From: Candidatus Leptofilum proximum
GTDB lineage: Bacteria; Chloroflexota; Anaerolineae; Promineifilales; Promineifilaceae
NCBI GenBank assembly: GCA_016710325.1
Contig: JADJXK010000002.1
Coordinates: forward strand, 1,674,001 to 1,738,000
DNA: 64,000 nucleotides
Direction: 5' to 3'
Shown: piece by piece, positions 43,778 through 52,638 of the stretch
Numbering within the stretch: the stretch's first letter is position 1
Layout of the letters: each line of letters starts with the position of its first letter
Notes under the pieces: generated by a model
What the model was told of the DNA's origin: nothing
Seen by the model: only the letters and a program-made list of their open reading frames with translations
Databases searched by the model: none
Position numbers and translations under genes: made by a program

Positions 43778-44519
43778 GCCATTCACCCTGCACAGCTTTG
43801 CCGATGCCGCCACGTTTAACCGGGCCGCGGCGCGGCTGCTCACCACGCTGGCCCAGGAGGCAGTGGCCGATCACGGCCGTTTCAGCATCGCCCTCTCCGG
43901 TGGGGGCACACCAACCGGGGTGTACAAACTGTGGGGAAAGCGGCCGTTCCGCGACGAGATACCCTGGCAGCAAACCCACCTCTTTTGGGGTGATGAGCGC
44001 CTGGTGCCGCCGGACGTTGAGGGCAGCAACTACAATCAGGTAGCCAACCTGCTGCTGCCCCACGTGCCCATCCCACCGGAAAATGTGCATCGCGCCAAAG
44101 GGGAACTGCCGATGGCCGCGGCCGCAGCCGACTACACCGAACAGCTCAAAAAATTTGCAGCCGGGACACCTGTGCCTGTGCTAGACGTCGTGCTGCTGGG
44201 CATGGGCCGCGACGGCCACACTGCCTCGCTCTTCCCCGGCTCGCCCGTGGTGCAGCCGGAGTGGGTCGTCGGCGTCATGGCAGAGTATGACGGCCGTCCC
44301 GCGCAGCGCCTCAGCCTCACGCCAACGGTGCTCAACCAGGCCCGGCATATCGTCTTCCTGGTCACTGGGGCAGACAAAGCGGCAACATTGCAGCAGGTAA
44401 TTTTTGGACCACACCAACCGGAGCAGATGCCTGTGCAACGCATCCAGCCGGCACATGGCACACTTACCTGGCTCACCGATACGGCCGCTGCCCAAAACCT
44501 GACACCCTTAACAAAGTGA
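43770..44519 (+). CDS. pgl: 6-phosphogluconolactonase
   Basis: This is a 249-residue enzyme of the DevB/SOL type. SIALSGGGTPTGVYKLW, HLFWGDERLVPPDVEGSNYNQV and LLGMGRDGHTASLFPGSP are the three family motifs. It hydrolyses 6-phosphogluconolactone. The stop codon TGA lies in a family A repeat. glucose-6-phosphate dehydrogenase is not in this window. Confidence 0.96.
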   Translation: MAEPFTLHSFADAATFNRAAARLLTTLAQEAVADHGRFSIALSGGGTPTGVYKLWGKRPFRDEIPWQQTHLFWGDERLVPPDVEGSNYNQVANLLLPHVPIPPENVHRAKGELPMAAAAADYTEQLKKFAAGTPVPVLDVVLLGMGRDGHTASLFPGSPVVQPEWVVGVMAEYDGRPAQRLSLTPTVLNQARHIVFLVTGADKAATLQQVIFGPHQPEQMPVQRIQPAHGTLTWLTDTAAAQNLTPLTK

Positions 44520-44575
44520 AACGTGAAGCGTGAAACGTGACCAGAAGTGAATCACGTTTCACGCTTCACGTTTCA
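44516..44575. repeat. family A repeat at the pgl stop
   Basis: Three GTGAA(A/G)C words (44516-44540), an 11-base loop and the complementary words (44552-44575). The first TGA is the pgl stop codon. Confidence 0.9.
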
Positions 44576-44615
44576 TGCAACATCACCAAATCCAAAAACC
44601 CAAGGAAACCACACC

Positions 44616-45035
44616 ATGACCGTTACCGCCCGCAGCCTGAAAAACCTCCAGGTAGAAATCCAGGCCAGCACCCACCCCCTCATCGCCGATGAGCCGCTGC
44701 ATGACGGCGGCGAAGACATGGGTCCCAGCCCCTACGACCTGCTGCTCAGCTCCCTGGCCGCCTGCAAAGTGATGACCGTGCACCTCTACGCCCGGCGCAA
44801 GCAGTGGCCGGTCGAAACCGTCTCCATCCTGATGAATCACCGCAAAGTGGCCGCCGCTGAATGCGAAGATTGCGAGACAACGGGTGCAGCCAAGGTGGAT
44901 ATTATCGACTGTGAGATTAGTTTTGAAGGGGATTTAACCGCCGCACAAATTCAGCGCCTGGCCGAGATTGCCGACCGCTGCCCCGTGCACCGCACCCTCA
45001 CCAGCGAGACAAAGATACGAACGGCCGTTGTCTAG
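44616..45035 (+). CDS. OsmC-family hydroperoxide reductase
   Basis: This is a 139-residue protein of the OsmC/Ohr fold. The peroxidatic Cys is in LLSSLAACKVMTVHLYARRK and the second Cys in IADRCPVHRTL. It reduces organic hydroperoxides with thiols. The ATG at 44616 (AAGGA upstream) is chosen because the in-frame codons before it are repeat sequence. Confidence 0.93.
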   Translation: MTVTARSLKNLQVEIQASTHPLIADEPLHDGGEDMGPSPYDLLLSSLAACKVMTVHLYARRKQWPVETVSILMNHRKVAAAECEDCETTGAAKVDIIDCEISFEGDLTAAQIQRLAEIADRCPVHRTLTSETKIRTAVV

Positions 45036-45061
45036 CGTAGAGACGTAGCAATGCAACGTCT

Positions 45062-45751
45062 CTACGCATACAGCGCGTGTTCCAGCCGCAAGCTCTGCAC
45101 CGTTTCGGCGCTTAGCCAGAACAAAATGGTCATCAAGATGGCCGAGGTGAGGCACCAGGGACAGGTGGCGCCAATCACAAACGGCTCCAGAAAGGTGAAG
45201 TAGAGCGAAAACAGCATACCCAGCAGCGTGAGCGCCAGCAGGGCCCAGGGCACAATGCGCAGCAGACGAGAAGAGCCAACCAGGCTGGCGCTCCAGGTGA
45301 CCAAAATGGCGAGATAACCCAGCGCCCCCCAAATGCCCACCGGCACGTTCAAAATTTTGCCATATTCGCTTTGCTGGATGATCTGGCACGATCCGTTGGG
45401 GTAGCAGATCAGCGTTTCGGGAATGGATGAAAGGTACAGCATAATGCCCAAACCACCCACAGCCAGCAGCGGAATGGCCCACCAACCAGACACGGGAATC
45501 GTCGCTTGTTTGTTGAGCCGGTAAAAGGTCAGCACCACCACGCATACCATGCTCACCAGGGCCACAATTGCCAGCGTATTACCGATGGGGTCCATGGTGA
45601 CGCGGTCGAGTACGGCCGTTCCCCCTCCCACCCCCTCATACCACACCGACGCCTCAAACCGCACCCACTGCCAGGCCAGCAGCAATACGCCGAGTATGCT
45701 GGCACTACCCAAAATCCAGTGTAATTCTTTGCGTTTCCACAGTGAGGCCAT
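45062..45751 (-). CDS. vitamin K epoxide reductase (VKOR) family protein
   Basis: This is a 229-residue membrane protein with five helices. LICYPNGSCQIIQQSEYGKILNVPVGIWGALGYL has the loop Cys pair and the Ser/Asn-rich segment of VKOR, and GATCPWCLTSAIL has the active CxxC. In bacteria it passes electrons from DsbA-like proteins to quinone, promoting disulfide bonds. No thioredoxin partner is fused or adjacent. Confidence 0.93.
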   Translation of the reverse strand: MASLWKRKELHWILGSASILGVLLLAWQWVRFEASVWYEGVGGGTAVLDRVTMDPIGNTLAIVALVSMVCVVVLTFYRLNKQATIPVSGWWAIPLLAVGGLGIMLYLSSIPETLICYPNGSCQIIQQSEYGKILNVPVGIWGALGYLAILVTWSASLVGSSRLLRIVPWALLALTLLGMLFSLYFTFLEPFVIGATCPWCLTSAILMTILFWLSAETVQSLRLEHALYA

Positions 45752-45926
45752 ACCGCTATTTTAGCCTACATCTGCCGCAATCCATCTTACAGTTGACGAC
45801 TTTTGAGCATCCTTTAAACTGGTGCCACCGATTCATGCTTTCTGTCCTCATAAAACCCCAAGGGTTTTTCTAAACCGTGGTGCTGCAATCAAGCAAACCC
45901 TTGGAGTTTGCCACCAAAGGTGACAT

Positions 45927-47159
45927 ATGACCGCACAACCCATTTCCCCACCCGCCACACGGCAAAAATGGCGCATCCTGCTGCTGCTCTCCCTGGCCGA
46001 ACTGCTGGGCATGGCCGTCTGGTTTTCTGCATCGGCCGTGGTGCCTGCGCTCACCGAAGCGTGGGCCCTGAGCGAAGGCGGCCGCGCCTGGCTCACCATG
46101 TCGGTACAGATTGGCTTTGTTGCCGGTGCACTCGGCTCGGCCATCCTTAACCTGGCGGACCGGCTGCCCGCGCGCTGGCTGTTTGCCGGATCGGCCGTTT
46201 TGGCCGGGCTGGCCACAGTGTTCATCCCCCTGCTGGCCAACGGCCTGGCGTTGGCCCTGCTGCTGCGCTTCCTCACTGGCGTGCTGCTGGCCGGTGTTTA
46301 TCCAGTGGGCATGAAGATCATGGCCACGTGGACACAAAAGGATCGCGGCCTGGGCATCGGCCTGCTGGTCGGCGCATTAACCATTGGCTCCGCCGGACCC
46401 CATCTGCTAAACGTGTTAGGCGGCGTGGGGGCGTGGCAGCCGGTCCTTTACCTGGCGGGAGGATCGGCGCTGGTTGGCGGGCTGCTCGGTGCACTGTTTG
46501 TACGTGAAGGACCGTACCGCAGCCCGTCGCCGCCGTTTAACTGGCGGCAGGTGGGCAAGATTTTGCAGCAGCGCGACGTGGTGCTGGCCAACCTGGGCTA
46601 CCTGGGGCACATGTGGGAGCTGTACGCCATGTGGGCCTGGGTGCCGCTCTTTTTGCTGGCCAGCTTTACGGCCGTTAACGTCTCCCCCACCTGGGCCAGC
46701 CTGACGGCTTTTGCCGTCATTGCCGTAGGTGGATTGGGCAGTTTGCTGGCGGGGCAGCTGGCGGATCGATACGGCCGTACCACCATCACCATCACCTCTT
46801 TAGCCGTGTCTGGCCTGTGCGCCGTGGGCGTGGGCTTCCTGTTTGGCGGCAATCCGCTGCTGCTGGCCCTGGTTTGCCTGGTGTGGGGCCTGGCCATCGT
46901 GGCCGACTCGGCCCAATTTTCCGCTGCCGTCAGCGAGCTGGCCCCACGGGAATATGTGGGCACGGCCCTGACGCTGCAAACCAGCCTGGGTTTTCTGCTG
47001 ACGCTGTTTACCATTCGCATGGTGCCGCCACTGGAAACATGGTTCACCTGGCGCTACGCCTTCGCCTTCCTGGCCATTGGGCCGATGGTGGGCATCTGGG
47101 CCATGGTCCGCCTGCGCCAATCCCCCGCCGCCGCAAAATTAGCCGGTGGTCGGGGCTGA
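45927..47159 (+). CDS. MFS transporter
   Basis: This is a 410-residue protein with 12 predicted membrane helices. The first loop has LNLADRLPARWLFAGSAVLAG, like the D-R motif of major facilitators, and the middle loop has LLAGQLADRYGRTTITI (residues about 270-287), the A-motif. Similarity to nitrate/nitrite or cyanate transporters (NarK/CynX) is suggested by the opening and the WALSEGGRAWLTMSVQIGF pattern, but the substrate is unknown. AAAGGTG precedes ATG 45927. Confidence 0.9.
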   Translation: MTAQPISPPATRQKWRILLLLSLAELLGMAVWFSASAVVPALTEAWALSEGGRAWLTMSVQIGFVAGALGSAILNLADRLPARWLFAGSAVLAGLATVFIPLLANGLALALLLRFLTGVLLAGVYPVGMKIMATWTQKDRGLGIGLLVGALTIGSAGPHLLNVLGGVGAWQPVLYLAGGSALVGGLLGALFVREGPYRSPSPPFNWRQVGKILQQRDVVLANLGYLGHMWELYAMWAWVPLFLLASFTAVNVSPTWASLTAFAVIAVGGLGSLLAGQLADRYGRTTITITSLAVSGLCAVGVGFLFGGNPLLLALVCLVWGLAIVADSAQFSAAVSELAPREYVGTALTLQTSLGFLLTLFTIRMVPPLETWFTWRYAFAFLAIGPMVGIWAMVRLRQSPAAAKLAGGRG

Positions 47160-47181
47160 TCGAACAACAACATATTGCAGT

Positions 47182-47571
47182 TCAGATGTCATCTTCCCAA
47201 ATAACAGGTTCTGGGAATCCATCGGGATAGATGACTTCGGCATCTGCCGACATGACCAGCGCTATTAACTTTGTTGGCTCATCACCCCGATTCAAAACGC
47301 TGTGTTTGAGAAACGGCCGAATAAAAACAGTCGTGCCCGCTTCAACCTGATAATGCTCATCCCCCATTGTCACTTGAACGGAACCAGAAAGAAAAGTCAG
47401 TGCTTCTTCAACCTCATGATAATGAGGCACAATGTAGCCCCCTGGGGGAATCACCTGCTCCCAGAGCACAAAAGATGTTGCGCCAACTGCGCTGGTAACA
47501 ATCTGGCGGTTGATAATTTTGCTGTAATAACCTTTTGTGGCAGGCTGTTGTGCATGTCGGATAACTGGCAT
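47182..47571 (-). CDS. cupin-domain protein
   Basis: This is a 129-residue single-cupin protein. Motif 1 is PPGGYIVPHYHEVEEALTFLSG, with the two His and the Glu that bind metal, and motif 2 is GTTVFIRPFLKHSVLNRG. Function cannot be assigned. ATG 47571 has AAGGAG upstream; an earlier in-frame start is repeat-derived sequence. It is convergent with the MFS gene. Confidence 0.9.
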   Translation of the reverse strand: MPVIRHAQQPATKGYYSKIINRQIVTSAVGATSFVLWEQVIPPGGYIVPHYHEVEEALTFLSGSVQVTMGDEHYQVEAGTTVFIRPFLKHSVLNRGDEPTKLIALVMSADAEVIYPDGFPEPVIWEDDI

Positions 47572-47625
47572 CGTCGCTCTTCTCTCCTTGTTTTTAAGAT
47601 TACCAATGAGGCTGCCGAAAAAACA

Positions 47626-47702
47626 GCCGCAGAGACGCAAAGTGCGCAGAGTTTTGCAAAACCGCAGAGAATAATCTCTGCGTTCTCTGCGTCTCCGCGG
47701 TT
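47626..47702. repeat. GCAGAGACGC-type inverted repeat
   Basis: Words GCCGCAGAGACGCA and AACCGCAGAGA are followed by the complement TCTCTGCGTTCTCTGCGTC. This kind of dispersed repeat is widespread in environmental bacterial genomes. It lies between the cupin and radical SAM genes. Confidence 0.8.
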
Positions 47703-47769
47703 AAATCTGCGTTCTATTTGGCTTTTAAACCAGGTCGGAAGCAAACTGCTCCGCAAATGGCTCCGCTCA

Positions 47770-49134
47770 TCAGTACCAGTCTTCACTGAGCGTAGGCACG
47801 GCCCGCACCGCCTGGCTGAGGACGGGCTGCCGCTCGGCCCAAACCGCCTGTTCCTCCGCTGGCAATAGGTCCATCACGGCCTGCCAGAGGCGCCTGAACA
47901 GCGTCTGACGCGACTCACCGGCATTTTGGCTGGCCTTCACCAGTTTAAACACCGTCTGGTACAGTCGGTCCACCGCCGGGTTGGGGTGGGACCAGGGATA
48001 AACGAGGGCACTTTGATCAAACGGGGCCACCAACGCCTGTACCTCGGCCAGCTCCAGCAGCCGCGACCCTTCGGGAATCAGCAGGCGAATGGCGTATTGG
48101 ATGGGGTTGATCGCCTCTACCAGGTCCAGCTCGGCCATGAGCGCCAGGAAGTCGGCGTAGCCGGGCAGCGTGGTCCACGGCGTGAAGGTGACAAAGGTGG
48201 GGGTGAGCGGCAGGCCTATCTGGCGCATCTGCCGGGCCACCTGGATGAAGTCGGATCGGCTGTGGCCTTTGTCCAACGTGGCCAGAATGTCATCATCTAC
48301 CGCCTCCACCGCGCTGACGACAAAGGCGCAGCCGGTATCGCGCAAAATGGGCAGTGCCTCCGAGTGCTTTTGGAGATGCTCAATCTTGATGGTGACGTCA
48401 TAGGTGAGGTCCGGGAATTCGGCGTGCAGCGCCTGCACCAGCGGCAGGGCGTGGCCGGGGCCGTTCAAAAAGTCGGGGTCGCCAAAGGTGATGTGCTGTG
48501 CCCCGGCGGCCACCTGCTGGCGGATGTCGGCCAGCACCACTTCTGGCTGCACGATGCGGAAACGGCCGTTATACACCGGCACAATCGGGCAGTGGCGGCA
48601 CAAATGTTTGCAGCCCCGCGTCGCTTCCGTGTACCCGACGATGCGCTTGCCGTTGGGCGTATCCAGGTAGGCGTAGTCAGTGAGCGGGGGCAGGTGCAGG
48701 CGCGACGGCCGTCGAAACTGCTGCCGCATCAAGGAAACCGACGGCAAACTCGGCACCGGCTGCCCCTCGCGCAGCGCGGTCATCAAATCGACCAATCCCT
48801 GCTCAAATTCGCCGCCCAAAATGGTGTGCACGCCCAGCTGGCGCAGGTAACCTTCGTTGACCGACGCATACAGCCCATAGGCGCAAATGTGGGCTTCCCG
48901 GTTAATCCGCTGCACCCGCTGGATCAATCCCACAGCCAGGCGAGTGGCGGTGTGCATGGGCAGGTAAAAGGCAACCAGGTTGGCGGATTGCACAGTTTGG
49001 GGGAGGAACGGCCGTACCGCCACATCCACACACGTCACCTCAGCCCCCGCCGCCTCCAGCCAGGCCGCTGGCGAGGCCAACCCAAACGGCTGGTGGCCTA
49101 AGTCGTAGGTGGAAATGAGGGTTACCCGAAACAT
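47770..49134 (-). CDS. radical SAM protein with N-terminal B12-binding-like domain
   Basis: This is a 454-residue protein. Residues 1 to about 130 form a Rossmann domain like the cobalamin-binding domains (VTLISTYDLGHQPFGLASPAAWL). The radical SAM cluster motif is GYTEATRGCKHLCRHCP near residue 175 (C-x3-C-x2-C), followed by TFGDPDFLN and FVVSAVEAVDDDILATLDKGH, as in B12-dependent radical SAM enzymes. The substrate is unknown. The conserved His of cobalamin DxHxxG motifs is not evident, so it may lack bound B12. Confidence 0.9.
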   Translation of the reverse strand: MFRVTLISTYDLGHQPFGLASPAAWLEAAGAEVTCVDVAVRPFLPQTVQSANLVAFYLPMHTATRLAVGLIQRVQRINREAHICAYGLYASVNEGYLRQLGVHTILGGEFEQGLVDLMTALREGQPVPSLPSVSLMRQQFRRPSRLHLPPLTDYAYLDTPNGKRIVGYTEATRGCKHLCRHCPIVPVYNGRFRIVQPEVVLADIRQQVAAGAQHITFGDPDFLNGPGHALPLVQALHAEFPDLTYDVTIKIEHLQKHSEALPILRDTGCAFVVSAVEAVDDDILATLDKGHSRSDFIQVARQMRQIGLPLTPTFVTFTPWTTLPGYADFLALMAELDLVEAINPIQYAIRLLIPEGSRLLELAEVQALVAPFDQSALVYPWSHPNPAVDRLYQTVFKLVKASQNAGESRQTLFRRLWQAVMDLLPAEEQAVWAERQPVLSQAVRAVPTLSEDWY

Positions 49135-49150
49135 GGAGGGATTTTACCGG

Positions 49151-49219
49151 TAATTGGGTAATTGAGTAACTGGGTAATTGACGGGCTCATTACCCATTTT
49201 TCTAATTACTCAATTACCC
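49151..49219. repeat. family B repeat at the phosphatase stop
   Basis: TAATTGGGTAATTGAGTAAC words (49151-49180) are followed by the complement (49190-49219). The stop codon of the gene at 49214 lies in the right arm. Confidence 0.9.
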
Positions 49220-50305
49220 CTCAACGAGCCAATTTTGCCGCAGCTGCGCCACAGTTTCGTCGGAGACGCCTGCCTGGTGGCGCAGATAGTTGTCCAACGA
49301 ACCGTAATTTTGGCGCAGGTGGGCCAGCGCGCCCTGCAGCGTTTTGGCTTTGACCAACAGCAAATCCTGCAAATTGTCCACAGAGATGCCCCAGGGGGCT
49401 ACCTGCTTCAAATCGGCAATGATGCCTTGGCGAAAATGATCGTAGAAGAGGTTGCTCAAGGTGTAGTCTGCCAGCACGGTTTCTTCGGGCACGCCCAGCG
49501 TTAGCAGCAGTATGGCCACCACCAGACCGGTGCGGTCTTTTCCGGCGGTACAGTGCAGCACAGCGGGCAGCTGTGCCGGGTCGGCCAGCCGCTGGAATAT
49601 CTCGCCAATGACGTGAGCGTTGCCGTCGATCATGACGCGACGGTAGCCATCGAGCAAATAATCATCCAGCCGCCCCTTGCGGAAAAAGATGGTATAGGCG
49701 CCGCGCAGCCTTTCCCAACGATCGACGCTGTCCATGGGTAACGGCCGTTCCACCAACTCGGGCAGGTCAGGCAGTTTATCCGGCTGCTTGATCCGTTCAT
49801 TTGTTGACCGCAAATCGAAAACCAGCCGCAGGCCCAGCCGCTGCAGGTAGGCCAGGTCTGCCTGGGTGAGCCGCGACAGGCTGCCGGAGCGATACAGCAG
49901 GCCCCAGCGCACCATCTGGCCGTCGGCGGTGTAGAAGCCGCCCACGTCGCGTATGTTTATCCCTTTGTGCAGCGGCAGCACGCGTTCCGCAGCCAGGAAG
50001 GAACGGCCGTCCCAAACACCACCCTTAAACTCCAGGCGAAAATAGTGGCGAACGGCCGTGTTCAGGCTGCCCACCATCGCTTCCTTCGCCCCACCTACCG
50101 ACACGATAGGCGACATCTGCTCGGGTGCGTGAGGGTCATTCCCCACATAGATGATGGTGCGAGCGGCCGTTTCCTGCCACTGCAAGTGCCAAAAGCCGTC
50201 GTCGGTGCGCGTTACTGTCACCGGCTCGGCCAGAGGAAGCATAAAAGAGCGGGGATCTTTGGGTGGAGGTTTGGCAGCAGGCGAAAAGAAATTCAGTCTG
50301 AACAT
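49214..50305 (-). CDS. tyrosine-protein phosphatase-like protein
   Basis: This is a 363-residue protein. The C-terminal 250 residues are of the bacterial dual-specificity/tyrosine phosphatase group: NIRDVGGFYTADGQMVRWGLLYRSGSLSRLT, LVFDLRSTNERI, and the CX5R loop VLHCTAGKDRTGLV. The N-terminal 100 residues form a beta-rich (fibronectin III-like) domain. Targets may be phosphotyrosine or phosphoinositide. There is no signal peptide. The stop codon is in a family B repeat. Confidence 0.93.
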   Translation of the reverse strand: MFRLNFFSPAAKPPPKDPRSFMLPLAEPVTVTRTDDGFWHLQWQETAARTIIYVGNDPHAPEQMSPIVSVGGAKEAMVGSLNTAVRHYFRLEFKGGVWDGRSFLAAERVLPLHKGINIRDVGGFYTADGQMVRWGLLYRSGSLSRLTQADLAYLQRLGLRLVFDLRSTNERIKQPDKLPDLPELVERPLPMDSVDRWERLRGAYTIFFRKGRLDDYLLDGYRRVMIDGNAHVIGEIFQRLADPAQLPAVLHCTAGKDRTGLVVAILLLTLGVPEETVLADYTLSNLFYDHFRQGIIADLKQVAPWGISVDNLQDLLLVKAKTLQGALAHLRQNYGSLDNYLRHQAGVSDETVAQLRQNWLVEG

Positions 50306-50394
50306 GACTCCATTGTAAAGAGATAACCTGGATTGACCACTCTCCTAAGCGGGTCTGCTAAGCAAACGCTAACAAGGCGTGAGGGAAAAAAGAA

Positions 50395-50428
50395 AACACC
50401 AGGGCTGCTTACATTCAACCCTGGTGTT
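50395..50428 (-). terminator. rho-independent terminator of the CBS gene
   Basis: AACACCAGGG/CCCTGGTGTT stem (10 bp) followed on the minus strand by TTTTCTTTTTT, 32 bases after the stop. Confidence 0.93.
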
Positions 50429-50459
50429 ATCCAAACAAACATCTCAAACAGGAGGAAAA

Positions 50460-50879
50460 TTACGATTTCGGTTCTGGCAAAAGTGCCATCTGGTTCAACA
50501 AATCGGTCACCGTGATGATACCGATGAGTTCGTCATCTTGCACCACAGGCAGTGCGCCAAACTTGTACACGCTCAGCAGTTCGGCAACTTTGTGAATAGG
50601 CGTCTCCGGCGTTACACACCGTGGATTTGGCGTCATGCAGTCTTTCGCCTTGAACCCATTCAGCAGTTCCAGCCGCTTCAGTGGCTCTTCCGTGGTCAAC
50701 GGGGAGTTGACGGCCAGACGCACATCCCGATCGGTTACAATCCCCACCAGTTTCTTCCCATCGACGACCAAAACCTGGCGAATGTTGGCCCGGTTCATCA
50801 CTGCTACCACTTCACGCAAAGGTGCATCTTCTGTGACGGTTTCGGGATCGATGGTCATCAGATCATTTGTGGTTAACAT
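50460..50879 (-). CDS. tandem CBS-domain protein
   Basis: This is a 139-residue protein made of two CBS domains (MTIDPETVTEDAPLREVVAVM then VVDGKKLVGIVTDRDVRLAV; and MTPNPRCVTPETPIHKVAELL then VVQDDELIGIITVTDLLNQM). CBS pairs bind adenosine nucleotides and sense energy state. It stands alone with its own terminator, so it probably acts in trans. Confidence 0.94.
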   Translation of the reverse strand: MLTTNDLMTIDPETVTEDAPLREVVAVMNRANIRQVLVVDGKKLVGIVTDRDVRLAVNSPLTTEEPLKRLELLNGFKAKDCMTPNPRCVTPETPIHKVAELLSVYKFGALPVVQDDELIGIITVTDLLNQMALLPEPKS

Positions 50880-51051
50880 GGTGTCTCTCCTAACTTGGCG
50901 AGGGGAATATTCTTAAGGTCGATGGATAATGCTTCACTTTCAATTTACTGGCTAAAGTTTAATAACTTTAGGTCTAATTTTCGGGTGGCAAATGTCACAG
51001 ATATGGGGTGATATTCAGGTAAGGAAATGGTGACAGATGGCCCAACAAAAA

Positions 51052-51078
51052 ACGCTGATCCGGCACCTGGATCAGCGT
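51052..51078 (-). terminator. rho-independent terminator of the hydrolase gene
   Basis: ACGCTGATCC/GGATCAGCGT stem with TTTTTTG following on the minus strand. Confidence 0.9.
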
Positions 51079-51118
51079 ACAAAACCACACTTGTACTCTG
51101 TAGTTTATCGGTGATGAA

Positions 51119-51169
51119 GCGTGAAACGTGAAACGTGATGATAGGGATGTCACGTTTCACGTTTCACGC
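51119..51169. repeat. family A tandem-word inverted repeat
   Basis: GCGTGAAACGTGAAACGTGA (51119-51138) and its exact complement (51150-51169): a perfect 20-bp stem with an 11-base loop. Confidence 0.92.
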
Positions 51170-51207
51170 CTCATTCAAATAACGATTCTCGCCATATTTG
51201 CTTTCTG

Positions 51208-52638
51208 TCAGTTCCTCAGCGGCAGCCGCCCAAACGCTGCTTCCTGCTCGGCAACAACCCCCTGGCGCTCCTGGTTTAGCTGCCACAGCACAAAGCGCAC
51301 CCGGGCCGACATCGCTTTAGACATGTTCCACAAAAAGCGCGCGCCCAGCTCGGAATCATCTTCTACCAGGGCCAGCAGCCGCTCGCGGCTGAGCACCAGC
51401 AGGGTGGCGCCTTCGCTGCCCGCGATGAGGTCGGCACTGCGACCGCCGCGATCCAGCATGGCCAGCTCACCGGTAATTTGCCCGGCACGCAAATTGGCCA
51501 CGTGCTCCATTTTCGTCTGGTCGTGTTTGTGGTCACCCGATTGGCTCTCCGGGTCCTTCCACACTTCCACATACCCTTTCTGAATGATAAAAAGCTCATC
51601 GCTGGTTTCGGTCGCCTCGGCAATCACGTCGCCTGGTTCAAACACGCGCACCTGGCACTGCGCCGCCAGGCGAGTACGCTGTGCCAGGGACAAATCGTTG
51701 CCCACGTCGGAGCTGGCAAAAAATTGGGCAATTTCGTTGATTTGAGCCAGTTCGTCTTCTTCCACCGGCTTAAAGAGGGCGCTGCTGTGCAGGGGCAGCC
51801 CCAGGAATGCGGCCACCATGCGGCGGGTGATGTCCGGCGCTTCAAATTGGGGCCAATGACCAGCTTTGGGCAGAATGCGCAAATCGGCGGCGGGCCACTC
51901 ATCGGCCACCACCCCGGCATCACGCAGCGGCACAGTGTTATCTTCGGCGCCCCAGATGACCAGTGAGGGCGTTTCGATCTGGCTTAAACGGCCGCTTAAA
52001 TCATTGTCCAGCATCGCCCGGTAACATTCAGCACGCACCCGCCCCTGGCCCGGCTTGCGCGCATCCATGCGCAGCCGCTCGTAATCCGCCTCGGTGATGC
52101 CGGTGCGCTCGGCAAAAGAGACGGGGCGCATCAGCCGGTCCGTCAGGCCGACAAAGGCACGCTCGGTGGTGGTGACCAGCAGGCTGCCCAGGCCAAACCG
52201 TTCCATCATGGTGATGGGGCTGATGAACAGGTTGATGGCGGTGGATAAACGGCCGCTTATCGTCGGGCTCAGCAAAACCATGCGCTCCACCAGCACGGGA
52301 TGCGCCAGGGCCAGCGACAGGCTGATCATGCCGCCCATCGAGTGGCCCACCAGCACCACCGGCCCGTCGCTCATCTTGCCGATGAGTTTGGCCAGCAAAT
52401 CAACGTATTTGGGAATAGTAGTTGTTTCGTTTAGAGGGGGAGACTGCCCATAACCGGGCAGGTCGATGGCAATGCAGTGGAAGCGCTGGGCCAGCTGGCC
52501 CAAAAGCGGGGAGGTGGCGTACCAGGAGCTGGACCACCCGTGCAGCAGCAGGGCAATTTGCCGCCCTTTTTTGCCTGCTTCCACGTAATGAATTTGCTGT
52601 TCATCAATGGTAATGACGCTTTCAGTGTATGCTTCCAT
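51208..52638 (-). CDS. alpha/beta hydrolase fused to a cyclic-nucleotide-binding domain
   Basis: This is a 476-residue protein. The N-terminal 275 residues are an alpha/beta hydrolase: oxyanion LLLHGWSSS, nucleophile GHSMGGM, acid IWGAEDNTVP, His KAGHWPQFEAP. Residues about 310-440 are a cNMP-binding domain (VFEPGDVIAEATETSDELFIIQKGYVEVW, then the phosphate cassette-like TGELAMLDRGGRSADL with Glu and Arg). Ligand binding would switch the hydrolase on or off. It is cytoplasmic. The substrate is unknown. Confidence 0.92.
   Translation of the reverse strand: MEAYTESVITIDEQQIHYVEAGKKGRQIALLLHGWSSSWYATSPLLGQLAQRFHCIAIDLPGYGQSPPLNETTTIPKYVDLLAKLIGKMSDGPVVLVGHSMGGMISLSLALAHPVLVERMVLLSPTISGRLSTAINLFISPITMMERFGLGSLLVTTTERAFVGLTDRLMRPVSFAERTGITEADYERLRMDARKPGQGRVRAECYRAMLDNDLSGRLSQIETPSLVIWGAEDNTVPLRDAGVVADEWPAADLRILPKAGHWPQFEAPDITRRMVAAFLGLPLHSSALFKPVEEDELAQINEIAQFFASSDVGNDLSLAQRTRLAAQCQVRVFEPGDVIAEATETSDELFIIQKGYVEVWKDPESQSGDHKHDQTKMEHVANLRAGQITGELAMLDRGGRSADLIAGSEGATLLVLSRERLLALVEDDSELGARFLWNMSKAMSARVRFVLWQLNQERQGVVAEQEAAFGRLPLRN

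Larger units (their letters stand above)
50880..51207. other. 328-base intergenic region
   Basis: It holds a terminator (51052-51078) and a family A repeat (51119-51169), and otherwise the promoter region of the CBS gene. No gene is seen. Confidence 0.6.

Noticed and set aside
47926..49101. 391-codon open frame antisense to the radical SAM gene
   Set aside because: Shadow of the codon pattern; no family motifs.
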